A stretch of 64,000 nt of DNA from Bdellovibrionales bacterium (GCA_021731045.1 JAKFYE010000009.1:60042-124041); one strand, 5' to 3'; positions 18,515 through 31,298 are shown, numbered from the stretch's first letter. Numbers and translations are program-made. The notes: generated from the sequence alone by a model not told the origin.

Positions 18515-19239
18515 GTTTTTGCATCGAGGGTAGTGGGTTCGCTGATATTTCCAAAACGACGTTGGCGAAGGCCAAACTCATTTAATGCCGCATCTAAATT
18601 TTGAGGTGTAAAGTCGGGCCAAAGAACCGGAGTCATATAGAATTCAGAGTAAGAGCTTTGCCAGGTTAAAAAATTTGAAAGGCGCTGTTCGCCACTCGTT
18701 CGAATTATTAAATCAGGGTCAGGTAGAAAGGACCCTTCGAGAGATTGGGCAAACGATTTCTCTGTAATGTCTTCAACTGAAATTTCGCCAGCTTTCACCC
18801 GTGCTGCGAGTTCTCGAGCCGCAGCCACAATTTCTTGGCGTCCACCATAATTTAGCGCAAACACTAACTGCATTCCGGTATTGTGTTCGGTGGCGACGAG
18901 TGTTTTTTCAACTTCATTGAGCACGGAATGTGGGAGCTTTGAAATATCACCGAGACAATGAAATCGAATGTTTTGGGCGATAAGTTTGGCGCGTTCTTTT
19001 TTTAAATGTCTTTCAAGTAAGCGCATTAAGAATAAAACTTCGGCCTGCGGACGCTTCCAGTTTTCTGTGCTAAAAGCATAGAGGGTGAGGTGCGAAATAC
19101 CTTTCTGCACACAGTGGGTGATGATTTCTCTTGCGACGATCGCACCTTTGATATGTCCAAAAATACGTGGGCGCTTTCGCTTTTCAGCCCAGCGTCCGTT
19201 TCCGTCCATAATGATTGCAAGGTGACCGGGTAAGTTCAA
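18511..19239 (-). CDS. uppS: Isoprenyl (undecaprenyl) diphosphate synthase
   Basis: HLAIIMDGNGRWAEKRKRPRIFGH, LIIRTSGEQRLSNFLTWQSSYSEFY. Confidence 0.95.
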   Translation of the reverse strand: MNLPGHLAIIMDGNGRWAEKRKRPRIFGHIKGAIVAREIITHCVQKGISHLTLYAFSTENWKRPQAEVLFLMRLLERHLKKERAKLIAQNIRFHCLGDISKLPHSVLNEVEKTLVATEHNTGMQLVFALNYGGRQEIVAAARELAARVKAGEISVEDITEKSFAQSLEGSFLPDPDLIIRTSGEQRLSNFLTWQSSYSEFYMTPVLWPDFTPQNLDAALNEFGLRQRRFGNISEPTTLDAKT

Positions 19240-19245
19240 AACAAC

Positions 19246-19794
19246 CTACAGAGTCATGAGTTCTTTTTCTTTGTCAGTCCCGATTTTATCGACCTTCGCG
19301 ATATAATCGTCTGTCATTTTTTGGACTTCATCTTGAAGACGTTTGCTTTGATCTTCAGGAATAGTTTTATCTTTTTTTACGCCTTCGTTGGCGTCTCGTC
19401 GAGCTAATCGAATCGCCACGCGACAGTCTTCAACCGCTTTTTTTACTTGTTTAACAAGGTCTTTACGTCGGTCTTCTGTTAACTCGGGCAACTTCAAGCG
19501 AATAACTTTTCCGTCATTCATAGGCGTCATTCCGAGATCACTTTTTACAATAGAGGATTCAACTTCCTTTAACAGTGAAACTTCCCATGGCGCGATTAAA
19601 AATGAGCGGGCATCAGGGCAGCTGACGGCGGCCACTTGGGTAAGAGGCGTTGGTGTTCCGTAATAATTGACGCGTACAATTTCTAACATTGAAACGTTGG
19701 CTTTACCTGTTCGGACTTTAGACAAATCTCGGGCTAAAGAATCGACCGCCTTATCCATCGCAGCTTTACTTGCAGTTTTAATTTGCTGAGACAT
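19246..19794 (-). CDS. frr: Ribosome recycling factor
   Basis: LARDLSKVRTGKANVSMLEIVRVNYYGTPTPLTQVAAVS, NDGKVIRLKLPELTEDRRKDLVK. Confidence 0.95.
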   Translation of the reverse strand: MSQQIKTASKAAMDKAVDSLARDLSKVRTGKANVSMLEIVRVNYYGTPTPLTQVAAVSCPDARSFLIAPWEVSLLKEVESSIVKSDLGMTPMNDGKVIRLKLPELTEDRRKDLVKQVKKAVEDCRVAIRLARRDANEGVKKDKTIPEDQSKRLQDEVQKMTDDYIAKVDKIGTDKEKELMTL

Positions 19795-19807
19795 GAAAAC
19801 ACCCCTC

Positions 19808-20524
<717 letters not shown>

Positions 20525-21175
20525 TTAGCCTTTTGTTGCCTGTGCAACTTCGTCTGCAAAATTAGATTCTTTTTTCTCGATACCTTCGCCAAGTTCAAAT
20601 CGAACAAATCGACGAACTACGATGTTTTCACCAATGCTGGCGATAGTTTGATTCAAAAGATCGTTAACAGTGATATCCGGATTTTTAACAAACTTTTGAT
20701 CAAGCAAACATTTTTCTGCTTTCCACTTAGAAATTTGTCCTGCGATAATTTTATCTAAGAACTCAGGTTTTTTGCCTTCTTCAAGAGCTTTAGATTTTAA
20801 CACAGAGGTTTCGCGTTCGATGGCTTCTGAAGGGAGCTCTTCTTGGCGAACCACAAGCGGGGCCATGGCAGCAACGTGCATAGCAACGTCTTTCACGAAT
20901 TCGCGGAATTTATCATTACGCGCGACAAAGTCGGTCTCAGAGTTAACTTCGATCAAAACGCCGACGCGCCCTTCGCCATGAATATAAGAAGACACGGCAC
21001 CTTCAGCCGCAATACGGCCTGCTTTTTTAGCAGCGGCGCTAAGTCCTTTTTTTCTTAACCAATCAATGGCGGCATCAAAGTTACCCGAGGTTTCGTTGAG
21101 GGCTTTTTTACAGTCCATCATTCCCGCGCCGGTGCGTTCGCGAAGCTCTTTTACTGTTTCAGCTGTAATAGTCAT
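20525..21175 (-). CDS. tsf: Elongation factor Ts
   Basis: VKELRERTGAGMMDCKKALNET, EGAVSSYIHGEGRVGVLIEVNSETDFVARND. Confidence 0.95.
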   Translation of the reverse strand: MTITAETVKELRERTGAGMMDCKKALNETSGNFDAAIDWLRKKGLSAAAKKAGRIAAEGAVSSYIHGEGRVGVLIEVNSETDFVARNDKFREFVKDVAMHVAAMAPLVVRQEELPSEAIERETSVLKSKALEEGKKPEFLDKIIAGQISKWKAEKCLLDQKFVKNPDITVNDLLNQTIASIGENIVVRRFVRFELGEGIEKKESNFADEVAQATKG

Positions 21176-21248
21176 ACAAAAACTCCTTAAGAATTAGTGA
21201 GATTTTTAATGGAGAAGAGGAGGGCGTAAACCTACTCCTCTTGCTGGC

Positions 21249-22142
21249 TTATTCTTCCGTAGACTCCGGAGTAACCGTTGTCTCTTTGTTATCAAGTTCG
21301 AGTGCGATTTCTACGTCGTCCGCAGTTCCTGCCGCCACAAGTTTTCTTTTTGGCTTACGAGAAACAGATGGACCCGCTTCTTTCGGAGCAGCTGCTCGTG
21401 GAGCGGCTTTTTCTCTCGCATCGGATTCTTTGTCAGAACGTGAACGGGCTTTTTGTTCCCACTCCTTAGCACCTTCCATAAACGCATCTGTGATGAGGTT
21501 TGTGAATAGGGTGATTGAGCGAATCGCATCGTCGTTTCCAGGAATTGGAAAATCAATAATTTCAGGATCAGTGTTTGTGTCGGCAATCGCAATAACCGGA
21601 ATGCCCAATCGTTTCGCTTCAAGAACCGCGATGTGTTCTTTTTTAAGATCGATCACAAACATCAATGTTGGGACTTCTTTCATCTCGCGGATACCTTCAA
21701 GGTATTCGTTCAATTTTGCGTAGTCTTTTTCCATCATAGAGCGTTCTTTCTTATTAAAGAAATTGAACTCTCCTTTATCTTTCATGATGTCGATTTTGCG
21801 AAGACGATCAATGCTCGCCTTAATCGTAGAAAAATTGGTAAGCGTGCCGCCCAACCATCTTTTTGTTACGTAGTATTGACCGCAGCGTTTTGCCGCTTCT
21901 TGAATTGGGTCAACTGCTTGTTTTTTTGTTCCGACGAAAATAATTTTCGCCCCTTCTGATGCTTGCTTTTTAACAAAAGCCGCTGCCGATTGAGCTGCGG
22001 TCACTGTTTTTTGCAAGTCGATGATATGAATTCCGCCACGTGCTCCGAACACGTAAGGTTTCATTTTCGGGTTCCACTTTTGGGTCTGGTGACCGAAGTG
22101 AACGCCCGCATCTAGCATTTCCTTCATTGTAATCTGCGCCAT
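21249..22142 (-). CDS. rpsB: 30S ribosomal protein S2 with charged C-terminal extension
   Basis: [46 protein letters not shown] at 22142 chosen over the longer ORF-track start. Confidence 0.95.
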   Translation of the reverse strand: MAQITMKEMLDAGVHFGHQTQKWNPKMKPYVFGARGGIHIIDLQKTVTAAQSAAAFVKKQASEGAKIIFVGTKKQAVDPIQEAAKRCGQYYVTKRWLGGTLTNFSTIKASIDRLRKIDIMKDKGEFNFFNKKERSMMEKDYAKLNEYLEGIREMKEVPTLMFVIDLKKEHIAVLEAKRLGIPVIAIADTNTDPEIIDFPIPGNDDAIRSITLFTNLITDAFMEGAKEWEQKARSRSDKESDAREKAAPRAAAPKEAGPSVSRKPKRKLVAAGTADDVEIALELDNKETTVTPESTEE

Positions 22143-22267
22143 GTATCCTCCAAATTCTGGTTGGCCGCCTTTCCTGCATTGAGTTCCCAAAAACGGGAGC
22201 ACCAGTGGAGTGCAAGAAAGTGAGTTTTTATTTTTGTTCTAATTTGAACAAGTCACTCTGTTTACCG

Positions 22268-23392
22268 CTATAGGTGACTATGGGCAACAGGATTTGCCAA
22301 AATTTCGGGACTGAGATGAGTCGATACGGCTTCGACTACCAAAGCGCTCTGACACAGAGAGCCAACATCGTTGGGTTGAGAATTTAAGTGGGCATTTGAG
22401 AGCCAAAAGTTCGTAAGGCCTGGCCAGCGGCTTTGGGCGTCGGATTTTAAATGAAGTTTTCCGTGGCTATGAGGGTGGAGGGTGATCTTCTCAAAAGCAA
22501 CGTTCTCAAGGGCATGCGGAAAGGCCCGTTTGATTTGCCGTTTGATTTCACGAAGGGCGTTTGCCGAAAGCTCTTCATCCTCAAGATCAGTTGAAATAAA
22601 GGTCAGCCAATGGGAGCTTTGAATTTTACGGCCCTTCACTTCAACAGGACTATCAAACCCTCCGAGGCAGGGTAAACTGTCTTTCACGTTACCCAAAAGG
22701 ACGAAAAGATTTTTTTGTTCGGTAACCGGCGTTGAGTGAACAATGTCCAACGCGACGGTATTCCAAATTGCGGTTCGATGTACACGCTGGATTTCTCGTT
22801 GCGTATACTCTTCGGTCGGAAGCAGAGAAAACAGCTCCAGAGGATTTTCAGCAAAAATAAAGGCAGAAGCTTCAATGTGGCGGCCATCATCAAGTTCGAT
22901 GGCGCGAACGGTATTGCCTTCTAGTTCTACACGACGCAGAGATGTTCCAAAAATAATTTTACCTAAAAACTTTGTTTGTAGCTCTGAAAGCAATGATGAG
23001 GCCGACTCCGAATTTACAATGCGTGCATCTGAAAGATAATACGAAAACTCATCCGCGTAATCAGGAGCGGATTCGCCAAAGCCAACAAATGTTTGCAGCT
23101 GACCTTTGTGAAAAGTTTGCGGTGGCAGACTGTTTTTTTCGAATTGCAAATCTCTATTTAAGACGTGCTCGAGAAACTTTAAAGCCATTTCTGTTGAGGC
23201 GTTGTCGGGCCAATAACTAAACTGTTTTGATAAAGAGCCAAACTCGGTTGTCGTTGGATGGAGGGCGCCGCCCACGCGATCTGATTTTTCTATGATGGTT
23301 ACATCAAAGCCTCTTGCCGACAAAGCTTGGGCGGTCGTTAAACCTTCAAGGGTGGCACCTATAATACAAATATCAGATTTCAGTGAAGCCAT
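22268..23392 (-). CDS. FAD-dependent oxidoreductase (protoporphyrinogen oxidase/amine oxidase-like)
   Basis: DICIIGATLEGLTTAQALSARGFDVTIIEKSDRVGGALHPT dinucleotide-binding motif. Confidence 0.75.
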   Translation of the reverse strand: MASLKSDICIIGATLEGLTTAQALSARGFDVTIIEKSDRVGGALHPTTTEFGSLSKQFSYWPDNASTEMALKFLEHVLNRDLQFEKNSLPPQTFHKGQLQTFVGFGESAPDYADEFSYYLSDARIVNSESASSLLSELQTKFLGKIIFGTSLRRVELEGNTVRAIELDDGRHIEASAFIFAENPLELFSLLPTEEYTQREIQRVHRTAIWNTVALDIVHSTPVTEQKNLFVLLGNVKDSLPCLGGFDSPVEVKGRKIQSSHWLTFISTDLEDEELSANALREIKRQIKRAFPHALENVAFEKITLHPHSHGKLHLKSDAQSRWPGLTNFWLSNAHLNSQPNDVGSLCQSALVVEAVSTHLSPEILANPVAHSHL

Positions 23393-23404
23393 GAAAGAAG
23401 ACTC

Positions 23405-24286
23405 TCAAACGTCTTCCGGGGTATGCAAGTCGAATTTCTGATTTAGCCACGGCGCGAGAGCGCGAAATATTTTTTTTAGCAATTTTTGAGTGCGAGGAGA
23501 ACTGTCGACGAGTTCGGCGACAGGGGGTGAAAACAGATAATAGGATTTAATAAAAAATCGACCAGCTGCACTGTTTGCGAGCACTTGGTCGCGAAACGCA
23601 CAGAGAGCGCGAACTTCAAAAACCTCAACGTTTTGGTAGGTGGCCGTGGCAATAAAACAGCCCCCACCTTTTTTATCGATTCGCTTAATGAAGTCTTTGA
23701 TAACGGCTTGATTTTTTGCAGTGGGTTCGAATTGGCGCGCCTTCCTTCCAATCTCGCTAGAAATTGGAGAGAGGCGAAGAAAGCTAAGGAGTTTTTCAAT
23801 GGATTTTTTCTGACGATCTCCGTAACGTGGAGTCGTATCGTAAATGCGCACCAAGTCCCAATAGACACTCGCGACGACCGAAATTTCTTTAGTGCGAGCG
23901 CTGTTTTTAAAATGTTCGGGTGTAAGTCCGCCAGCTTTCACGTCGTAAACGACCTCGAGTATTCGCAAATATTTTTCATATGCAACGGCCGCATCTGAAT
24001 ATGATTTCAGTGTCATTAATTTACGCCCATGCTTCAGAATATTCACGCGATTGCGCCACAAATTCATTTTATTTTGTTCGCGGGCGTTTTGCTCACGCAT
24101 GAGTTTCGCGCCGCTCGAAACTAGAGAGGTAATTTGTTTAAAACAGTTTGCGCAGACTTCTGGTGGAATATTTTCAGAAGGGAGGGTTTCATCGATGCGA
24201 AGTCTTAGGCCGGGATCAATGCGTAAAAGAGGGCCCGCAGATTTACACCTTAAACATTGATTTGCTGATGTGCCTGACGTTTCCAT
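23405..24286 (-). CDS. Zinc-ribbon-like protein with CFI-box-type C-terminal domain
   Basis: CLRC...CANC at the N-terminus and GGCFIATATYQNVEVFEVRALCAFRDQVLANSAAGRFFIKSYYLFSPPVAE at the C-terminus. Confidence 0.7.
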   Translation of the reverse strand: METSGTSANQCLRCKSAGPLLRIDPGLRLRIDETLPSENIPPEVCANCFKQITSLVSSGAKLMREQNAREQNKMNLWRNRVNILKHGRKLMTLKSYSDAAVAYEKYLRILEVVYDVKAGGLTPEHFKNSARTKEISVVASVYWDLVRIYDTTPRYGDRQKKSIEKLLSFLRLSPISSEIGRKARQFEPTAKNQAVIKDFIKRIDKKGGGCFIATATYQNVEVFEVRALCAFRDQVLANSAAGRFFIKSYYLFSPPVAELVDSSPRTQKLLKKIFRALAPWLNQKFDLHTPEDV

Positions 24287-24309
24287 TCTAAATTCGTATC
24301 GGTTTAAGC

Positions 24310-26316
24310 CTACAACATGTTGATGGGATCGATATCAATTATCATTCGTACACCCTTCGGCAACGACGCTTCTTGATCGACTAACGACCAGCCGATTTGG
24401 CTTAACGATAGTTTTTTAGGAGCTTTAATCAAAATTTGATAACGATATTTGTTTCGGAGACGAAAAATTGGAGCCTCAGAGGGGCCTAAAATATCTACTC
24501 CCTCACTCGCCTTTGATCGAGATACCCAGCCGGCGAGTTTGCTTGCCAGATCATCCGCAGCGCGCTCGGCCTTTTTTTTGTCGAGACTTTGAAGGCGAAT
24601 CAACATCAAGCGGCCAAAAGGTGGGTATCCTAGCTCTTCACGATTAAGGAGTTCGGGCTCCGCAAAACTTTCGAAAGAATGTGTTTGGGCCGCCAGAATG
24701 CTCGGATGTTCTGGGTTAAATGTCTGGATAAAAACTTTTCCTTTTGTTAAATGTCGACCTGCACGCCCGCTCACTTGCGAGAGCAGTTGGAAACTTCTTT
24801 CGGCCGAACGAAAATCAGGAAAGTTTAAAGAAATATCGGCCAACAAAACTCCTACCAACGTGAGGTACGGAAAATCTAAGCCCTTAGCGATCATTTGTGT
24901 GCCGATCAAAATATCGGCCTCGCGTGATTCCACTTTACTAATAAACAGTTCAAGTTCTGCACGACTTTGAATTTCGTCGCGATCGGCTCGAATCGCACAA
25001 GCATCCGGAAACAGTTTTTTAATATCTTTTTCTACGAGTTCCGTTCCGAGTCCAATGGGTTTAAGTTCGGAATCTAAACACACGTTGCATATTTCGGAAA
25101 GGGTCTCTTGATAATCACAGTAATGGCAAACTAAGTGCGTACTAGCATGCAGAGTGAGTCCGATCGAACAGTTAGGACATTCTTTACGAGCGCCACACGC
25201 GGGACAGATAACAGATTGGGCTAGGCCGCGACGATTTATAAACAGTGCGGATTGCTCTTTTTTTTCAAGACGCAATTGAATTTCTTCAAGAAGTTGGGGG
25301 GTTGCCCAAAAGGATTTGGATTTAGACTCATCACCTTCTTTGGAGCGCAAATCTATAATTTCAACATCTGGCATTTCAACTTTAGAGGCTCGAGTGCCCA
25401 TACGGTGCAAATGGTATTTACCGATTTTGGTGTTATGCCAAGTTTCGAGACTCGGGGTTGCTGAACCCAGAATAACAGGGCAATTCAAAACTTGCCCCAT
25501 CATAACGCTCGCATCACGGGCGTTATAGCGTAGCTTTTCTTCCTGTTTGTAACTGGCTTCGTGCTCTTCGTCGACGACGATCAAACCTAAATTTTCAACG
25601 GGGCAAAACAGAGCCGAACGAGCTCCAATTAAAATGTCTTTTTTGCCCTCGATCATTTGCCACCATTGGTTGGTGCGCTCGCGATCGGTTAAGTGAGAAT
25701 GTAAAACGGCAATGCGGTCTCCAAAACGTGAACTAAAACGTGAAACCAGTTGTGGCGTAAGAGAAATTTCGGGTACTAACACGAGGCCGCGCTTTCCCTC
25801 CCGCAAATTACGCTCGAGTAACTGAAGATAAACCTCTGTTTTGCCTGACCCGGTCACTCCAAATAAAAGGTGGGTTTGAAATCCCGAGAGGGCCTCGATG
25901 TCTTGGATACATTTTTTTTGATCAGTTGTTAGTATTTTGGGTTCGTCCGGAACAAAAATGGGTGGGTCGTCGGGAATTTTAGAAGTAGATTTACGGCCTT
26001 GTTTTTTAAGAGGAGGAAACGCCAACTCTAATACCAACCCGAGCGGAAAGACGTAATATTGAGATAGCTTTTCGGCCCAGGTTAAATACGCTTCACTTAG
26101 TTTTGGACGTTCAAAATGCACTTCGGTAATAGATTTAATTTTTTTTGGATCGAAATCTTTTGGAGGATCTCCTTCGCCCAAAACGATTCCTAAGGCGGCG
26201 CGCGCTCCGAGCGGAATCGTAACAGATGTGCCACGCGGAATGTTCAAGTCGCTCGAATACGTGAGCGGTTCTTTAATTGGGGCGTAGACGGCAACGCGAA
26301 CATAGCCAGCACTCAT
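24310..26316 (-). CDS. priA: Primosomal protein N' (PriA helicase)
   Basis: HLLFGVTGSGKTEVYLQLLE, VVDEEHEASYKQEEKLRYNARDASVMMG, zinc-binding CPACGARKECPNCSIGLTLH..CHYC, GTQMIAKGLDFPYLTLVGVLLAD. Confidence 0.96.
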   Translation of the reverse strand: MSAGYVRVAVYAPIKEPLTYSSDLNIPRGTSVTIPLGARAALGIVLGEGDPPKDFDPKKIKSITEVHFERPKLSEAYLTWAEKLSQYYVFPLGLVLELAFPPLKKQGRKSTSKIPDDPPIFVPDEPKILTTDQKKCIQDIEALSGFQTHLLFGVTGSGKTEVYLQLLERNLREGKRGLVLVPEISLTPQLVSRFSSRFGDRIAVLHSHLTDRERTNQWWQMIEGKKDILIGARSALFCPVENLGLIVVDEEHEASYKQEEKLRYNARDASVMMGQVLNCPVILGSATPSLETWHNTKIGKYHLHRMGTRASKVEMPDVEIIDLRSKEGDESKSKSFWATPQLLEEIQLRLEKKEQSALFINRRGLAQSVICPACGARKECPNCSIGLTLHASTHLVCHYCDYQETLSEICNVCLDSELKPIGLGTELVEKDIKKLFPDACAIRADRDEIQSRAELELFISKVESREADILIGTQMIAKGLDFPYLTLVGVLLADISLNFPDFRSAERSFQLLSQVSGRAGRHLTKGKVFIQTFNPEHPSILAAQTHSFESFAEPELLNREELGYPPFGRLMLIRLQSLDKKKAERAADDLASKLAGWVSRSKASEGVDILGPSEAPIFRLRNKYRYQILIKAPKKLSLSQIGWSLVDQEASLPKGVRMIIDIDPINML

Positions 26317-26326
26317 GAGACTCCGA

Positions 26327-27160
26327 TTATCTAAACCGCTGATAGAATTCTTTTATCTGAGGTAAGAGGGTAGAGTTGCCCCACTGCAAAGGTGTTGCAG
26401 AAAGAGAGCTTGTAGCAAACTGTTCGTCAACGGCCTTGGATTTTGGAAGGCTACTAGCTTTTACTAACCGAATTTCAACGGTGTTTGTACCCCAAGTCAC
26501 GGTTCTAATTTTTGGAGCGATCAAATCATTTGAAAGTGTTTGATAGTTTGAAGCTTGCACTTCTGTTTGTGACGGAAAGCGAATTTTACGAATCGTATAG
26601 TTGTCTTGATCGACCCAGATTCCGGCTGCCGTTGATGGTTCTTTTGGATCAACGGTACTTGAAATAAGAATTGTGGGGTCGTCTCCGATACGCACCAATC
26701 TTAAGTAAGGATCGACCTCTGGTTTTATCAGTTTTAAATCTCTCGGACGAGGACGTAACCGTAATGGGTTTAGCGTTAACACTTTGGTTGACAGCAAAAA
26801 ATCACTGAGCGCTTTCTCGGAGCGAACATTGAAAAAACGCTCAAGACTCTCTATTGATAATTTACGAGCTAAAAGCTTGTTGTCTTCGGAGAAATAAGCT
26901 TTGCCGTCATTAAAAATAAACGCGAGTGAAAGGGTGCCGGCTTTGGCTGTTAGGCGCATCGTCTCGCCATCGGCAATAGTCCAAAACTCACGAACGGCTA
27001 AAGTTTCACTTTCAGATTGAAAAATAACTTCTTGCTCGAAAGAGTAAAGCCCTTTGCCATGCGATTTTGCAATTCGAGACATGATGTACTCGCTGTTAGG
27101 AATATACGCGTTGGCACAAACACCCATTAATAAAACAAATAAGAAAGGCTTCACTTCCAT
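26327..27160 (-). CDS. Hypothetical secreted protein
   Basis: Signal peptide MEVKPFLFVLLMGVCANA; intact 277-aa ORF overlapping the galU end. Confidence 0.6.
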   Translation of the reverse strand: MEVKPFLFVLLMGVCANAYIPNSEYIMSRIAKSHGKGLYSFEQEVIFQSESETLAVREFWTIADGETMRLTAKAGTLSLAFIFNDGKAYFSEDNKLLARKLSIESLERFFNVRSEKALSDFLLSTKVLTLNPLRLRPRPRDLKLIKPEVDPYLRLVRIGDDPTILISSTVDPKEPSTAAGIWVDQDNYTIRKIRFPSQTEVQASNYQTLSNDLIAPKIRTVTWGTNTVEIRLVKASSLPKSKAVDEQFATSSLSATPLQWGNSTLLPQIKEFYQRFR

Positions 27161-28023
27161 CCCCTTGTTAATTCCTGCAAGTACGTTTTTAGGCGGGCCG
27201 ATGTCTCTGGATGTTGAAGACCGATTTCAATGTTCGCCTGTAAAAATCCAAATTTGTCTCCGGCATCAAATCGTTTGGCTTGAAAGGTTGTGCCATAAAG
27301 TCGGCCCTCAGCCGCGAGCCCATTCATGCCATCGGTCAGTTGGATTTCGCCGTTTTTTCCGGGCTTCGTATTTTTTAAGTACGAAAATAATTGAGATTCA
27401 AAAACGTACCGGCCCGGAAGGGCCCATCGACTTGCGGCTTCTTTGACCGAAGGCTTCTCGGCTACATTATGAATTTTAAAAGTAGATCCGTTGGGGGACA
27501 CTTTAACGATACCGTACTTTGAAACGTCCGACTCTGGCACTTCCATAATCGCAACGGTCGAAAAACCAGTTTTATCATAAGCCTGACAGAGCTCTTCGGT
27601 AACGCTGGGTCGTCCTAACATAATTTCGTCGCCCAGCAAAACCGCAAAAGGTTCGTCACCGATAACGGGGGCACCACAAAGTACGGCGTGACCTAATCCC
27701 AAGGCTTCTTTTTGACGAATACTAATGATGTTGGCCATGTTTTTAATTTTCGAAATTTTTTCGAGAAGATCGGTTTTACCGGACTTTGCTAACGTATCTT
27801 CGAGTTCATAGGAACGATCAAAAAAATCTTCAATGGCGGTTTTGCCCCTGCCGGCGACGATGACGATATCTTCAATGCCCGCAGCAATGGCCTCTTCGAT
27901 AACATATAAAAGTAGGGGGCGGTCTACGAGTGGAAAAAGTTCTTTAGGAACGGTTTTAGTAGCGGGTAGAAATCGTGTGCCCAATCCTGCGGCTGGAATA
28001 ATCGCTTTTTTAACCTTTTTCAT
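27151..28023 (-). CDS. galU: UTP-glucose-1-phosphate uridylyltransferase
   Basis: KAIIPAAGLGTRFLPATKTVPKELFPLVDRPLLLYVIEEA. Confidence 0.95.
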   Translation of the reverse strand: MKKVKKAIIPAAGLGTRFLPATKTVPKELFPLVDRPLLLYVIEEAIAAGIEDIVIVAGRGKTAIEDFFDRSYELEDTLAKSGKTDLLEKISKIKNMANIISIRQKEALGLGHAVLCGAPVIGDEPFAVLLGDEIMLGRPSVTEELCQAYDKTGFSTVAIMEVPESDVSKYGIVKVSPNGSTFKIHNVAEKPSVKEAASRWALPGRYVFESQLFSYLKNTKPGKNGEIQLTDGMNGLAAEGRLYGTTFQAKRFDAGDKFGFLQANIEIGLQHPETSARLKTYLQELTRGWK

Positions 28024-28160
28024 GCTACCCAGAATGGCCTAAATTTGACCCCGTTGTCCATTGCTTTGACGTCACATCATAGAAGAACTCATTCTCAATG
28101 CCGGTTTTATTCACTTTGAGGTGGCATAAGAGTTGGATGAGAGCCCCCGAGAGGTATTTT

Positions 28161-28559
28161 ATGATTTCACGCGGAACGTTGGCTCTTTTTGTTTTTTTAT
28201 TAGCGTCGAATGTATTGGCAAGTCCATTATCCTTCCAAAAATGGAAGCTTCGTCGCGTAGCCGAAAAAACTTCAATCGTGGCCCAGATCCGACAAGATAA
28301 ATCTTTGCCGACAGGTATCCATCAAAACAAATTGAATCAAGCGATGTTTAATCTACAAACAGAAAAAGATCTGACTCCAGAAGACTATTTTCATTTATAT
28401 TTAGTTGAACAATTTAAGTCCAATCCCAGCAAGGCTCGCGATACGGCAAAGTCTCTTTCAAAAGAAGAGCTAGCGGATATCGTGGTTAGCTATATCAATG
28501 CCACCCAACAAATTCGTGAATTAGAAATTAACGCCAACCGTCTTCAAACGAGCCGGTAA
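28161..28559 (+). CDS. Hypothetical secreted protein
   Basis: Signal peptide MISRGTLALFVFLLASNVLAS; internal ATG at 28161 gives a cleaner signal peptide than the 28098 start. Confidence 0.55.
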   Translation: MISRGTLALFVFLLASNVLASPLSFQKWKLRRVAEKTSIVAQIRQDKSLPTGIHQNKLNQAMFNLQTEKDLTPEDYFHLYLVEQFKSNPSKARDTAKSLSKEELADIVVSYINATQQIRELEINANRLQTSR

Positions 28560-29031
28560 ATCTCCAACCACTAAAAGGTGGTTGCGACATACCTGCATAA
28601 GTACAACGAGCATAATCAAGATTATTATAAAAACCACTCGCGGGTCCTAAGCGGTTGATGTCGTCGACAGCTCTTTGGCAAACATCGGGTGTTTTTATTG
28701 TAGCGTCGGCTCGAGGGATCATAAGAGTGCAAGTGAACTCAACTTGTGCAACCCAACAGGTAATTCCGCGCATTCCGGTGACACACTCTGAAGGGCGACG
28801 CGAAGATTCAAACTCCTCACAGCCGAGTTGGGCACAAGCAAATTGAGCGTAACCAAAAAAGTCCGCATTCCCAATTTCGCAGGTACAAGTGGAAACGTTT
28901 GAACTGTCAGGATGGCAATTGGTACGTTTATAACCGTTCGCAAGCGCCAGGGCGGGTGCAATTATAAAAGCAAGTAAAACAAATAACTTAGACATTTGAT
29001 GCTCCTCTAGTCTGTGGGGGGGAGCTAGCAT
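28528..29031 (-). CDS. Hypothetical secreted cysteine-rich protein
   Basis: Signal peptide MSKLFVLLAFIIAPALALANG (ATG inside the ORF) and multiple Cys residues. Confidence 0.6.
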   Translation of the reverse strand: MLAPPHRLEEHQMSKLFVLLAFIIAPALALANGYKRTNCHPDSSNVSTCTCEIGNADFFGYAQFACAQLGCEEFESSRRPSECVTGMRGITCWVAQVEFTCTLMIPRADATIKTPDVCQRAVDDINRLGPASGFYNNLDYARCTYAGMSQPPFSGWRFTGSFEDGWR

Positions 29032-29202
29032 TCAAATCACCTTAAGGTCAACCGTTCGGTACTAAAATTTAAAAGCTCTACTTGACAGACTCACTCATTA
29101 TAACAATATTCACGCTGTTCGAAGAACGTGATGGATTTGTGCAGCTCATAAAGTGGCTGCAAATCATTGAAATTACATAACAAATAAAAAGGAGAAAGAG
29201 TC

Positions 29203-29502
29203 ATGGCAGAAAAAATTGGTGTTCGCCCTCTTCACGATCGTTTGTTGGTCGCTCGTCTTCCAGAGGAAGAAAAAACAGCAGGTGGTTTGTTTATTCCAGA
29301 TACTGCTAAAGAAAAACCACAACAAGGAAAAGTCATTGCCGTTGGTCAAGGCCGCGTCACTGAAGACGGAAAAGTTCTCGCGCTAGAAGTAAAGGCAGGG
29401 GACAAAGTTTTGTTCAGCAAATATTCAGGCACAGAGCTTAAGCTTGAGGGCAAAGAATATTTGATGATCAAAGAAGAAGACGTTCTCGGTGTTATTAATT
29501 AG
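29203..29502 (+). CDS. groES: Co-chaperonin GroES
   Basis: [44 protein letters not shown]. Confidence 0.97.
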   Translation: MAEKIGVRPLHDRLLVARLPEEEKTAGGLFIPDTAKEKPQQGKVIAVGQGRVTEDGKVLALEVKAGDKVLFSKYSGTELKLEGKEYLMIKEEDVLGVIN

Positions 29503-29527
29503 TCGTGATCAATTAATTTAAAATTAA

Positions 29528-31186
<1,659 letters not shown>

Positions 31187-31213
31187 TTCCTGTTCATATA
31201 AAATGAAACTGAC

Positions 31214-31244
31214 AAAGGCGACGTCACAACGTCGCCTTTTTTAT
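31214..31244 (+). terminator. Rho-independent terminator of groESL
   Basis: AAAGGCGACG-TCACAA-CGTCGCCTTTTTTATTTT. Confidence 0.9.
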
Positions 31245-31298
31245 TTTGAGTTCATGAAGGGAATGGATTTTTGTATACTCAGCAAAAAAAATTAAACA

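Noticed and set aside
21241-21723. 160-aa plus-strand ORF
   Set aside because: Antisense to rpsB; Ser-rich shadow translation.
22234-22251. TTGTTC-TAATTT-GAACAA hairpin upstream of rpsB
   Set aside because: Short AT-rich stem without a T-tract in the required orientation; too weak to call a terminator or operator.
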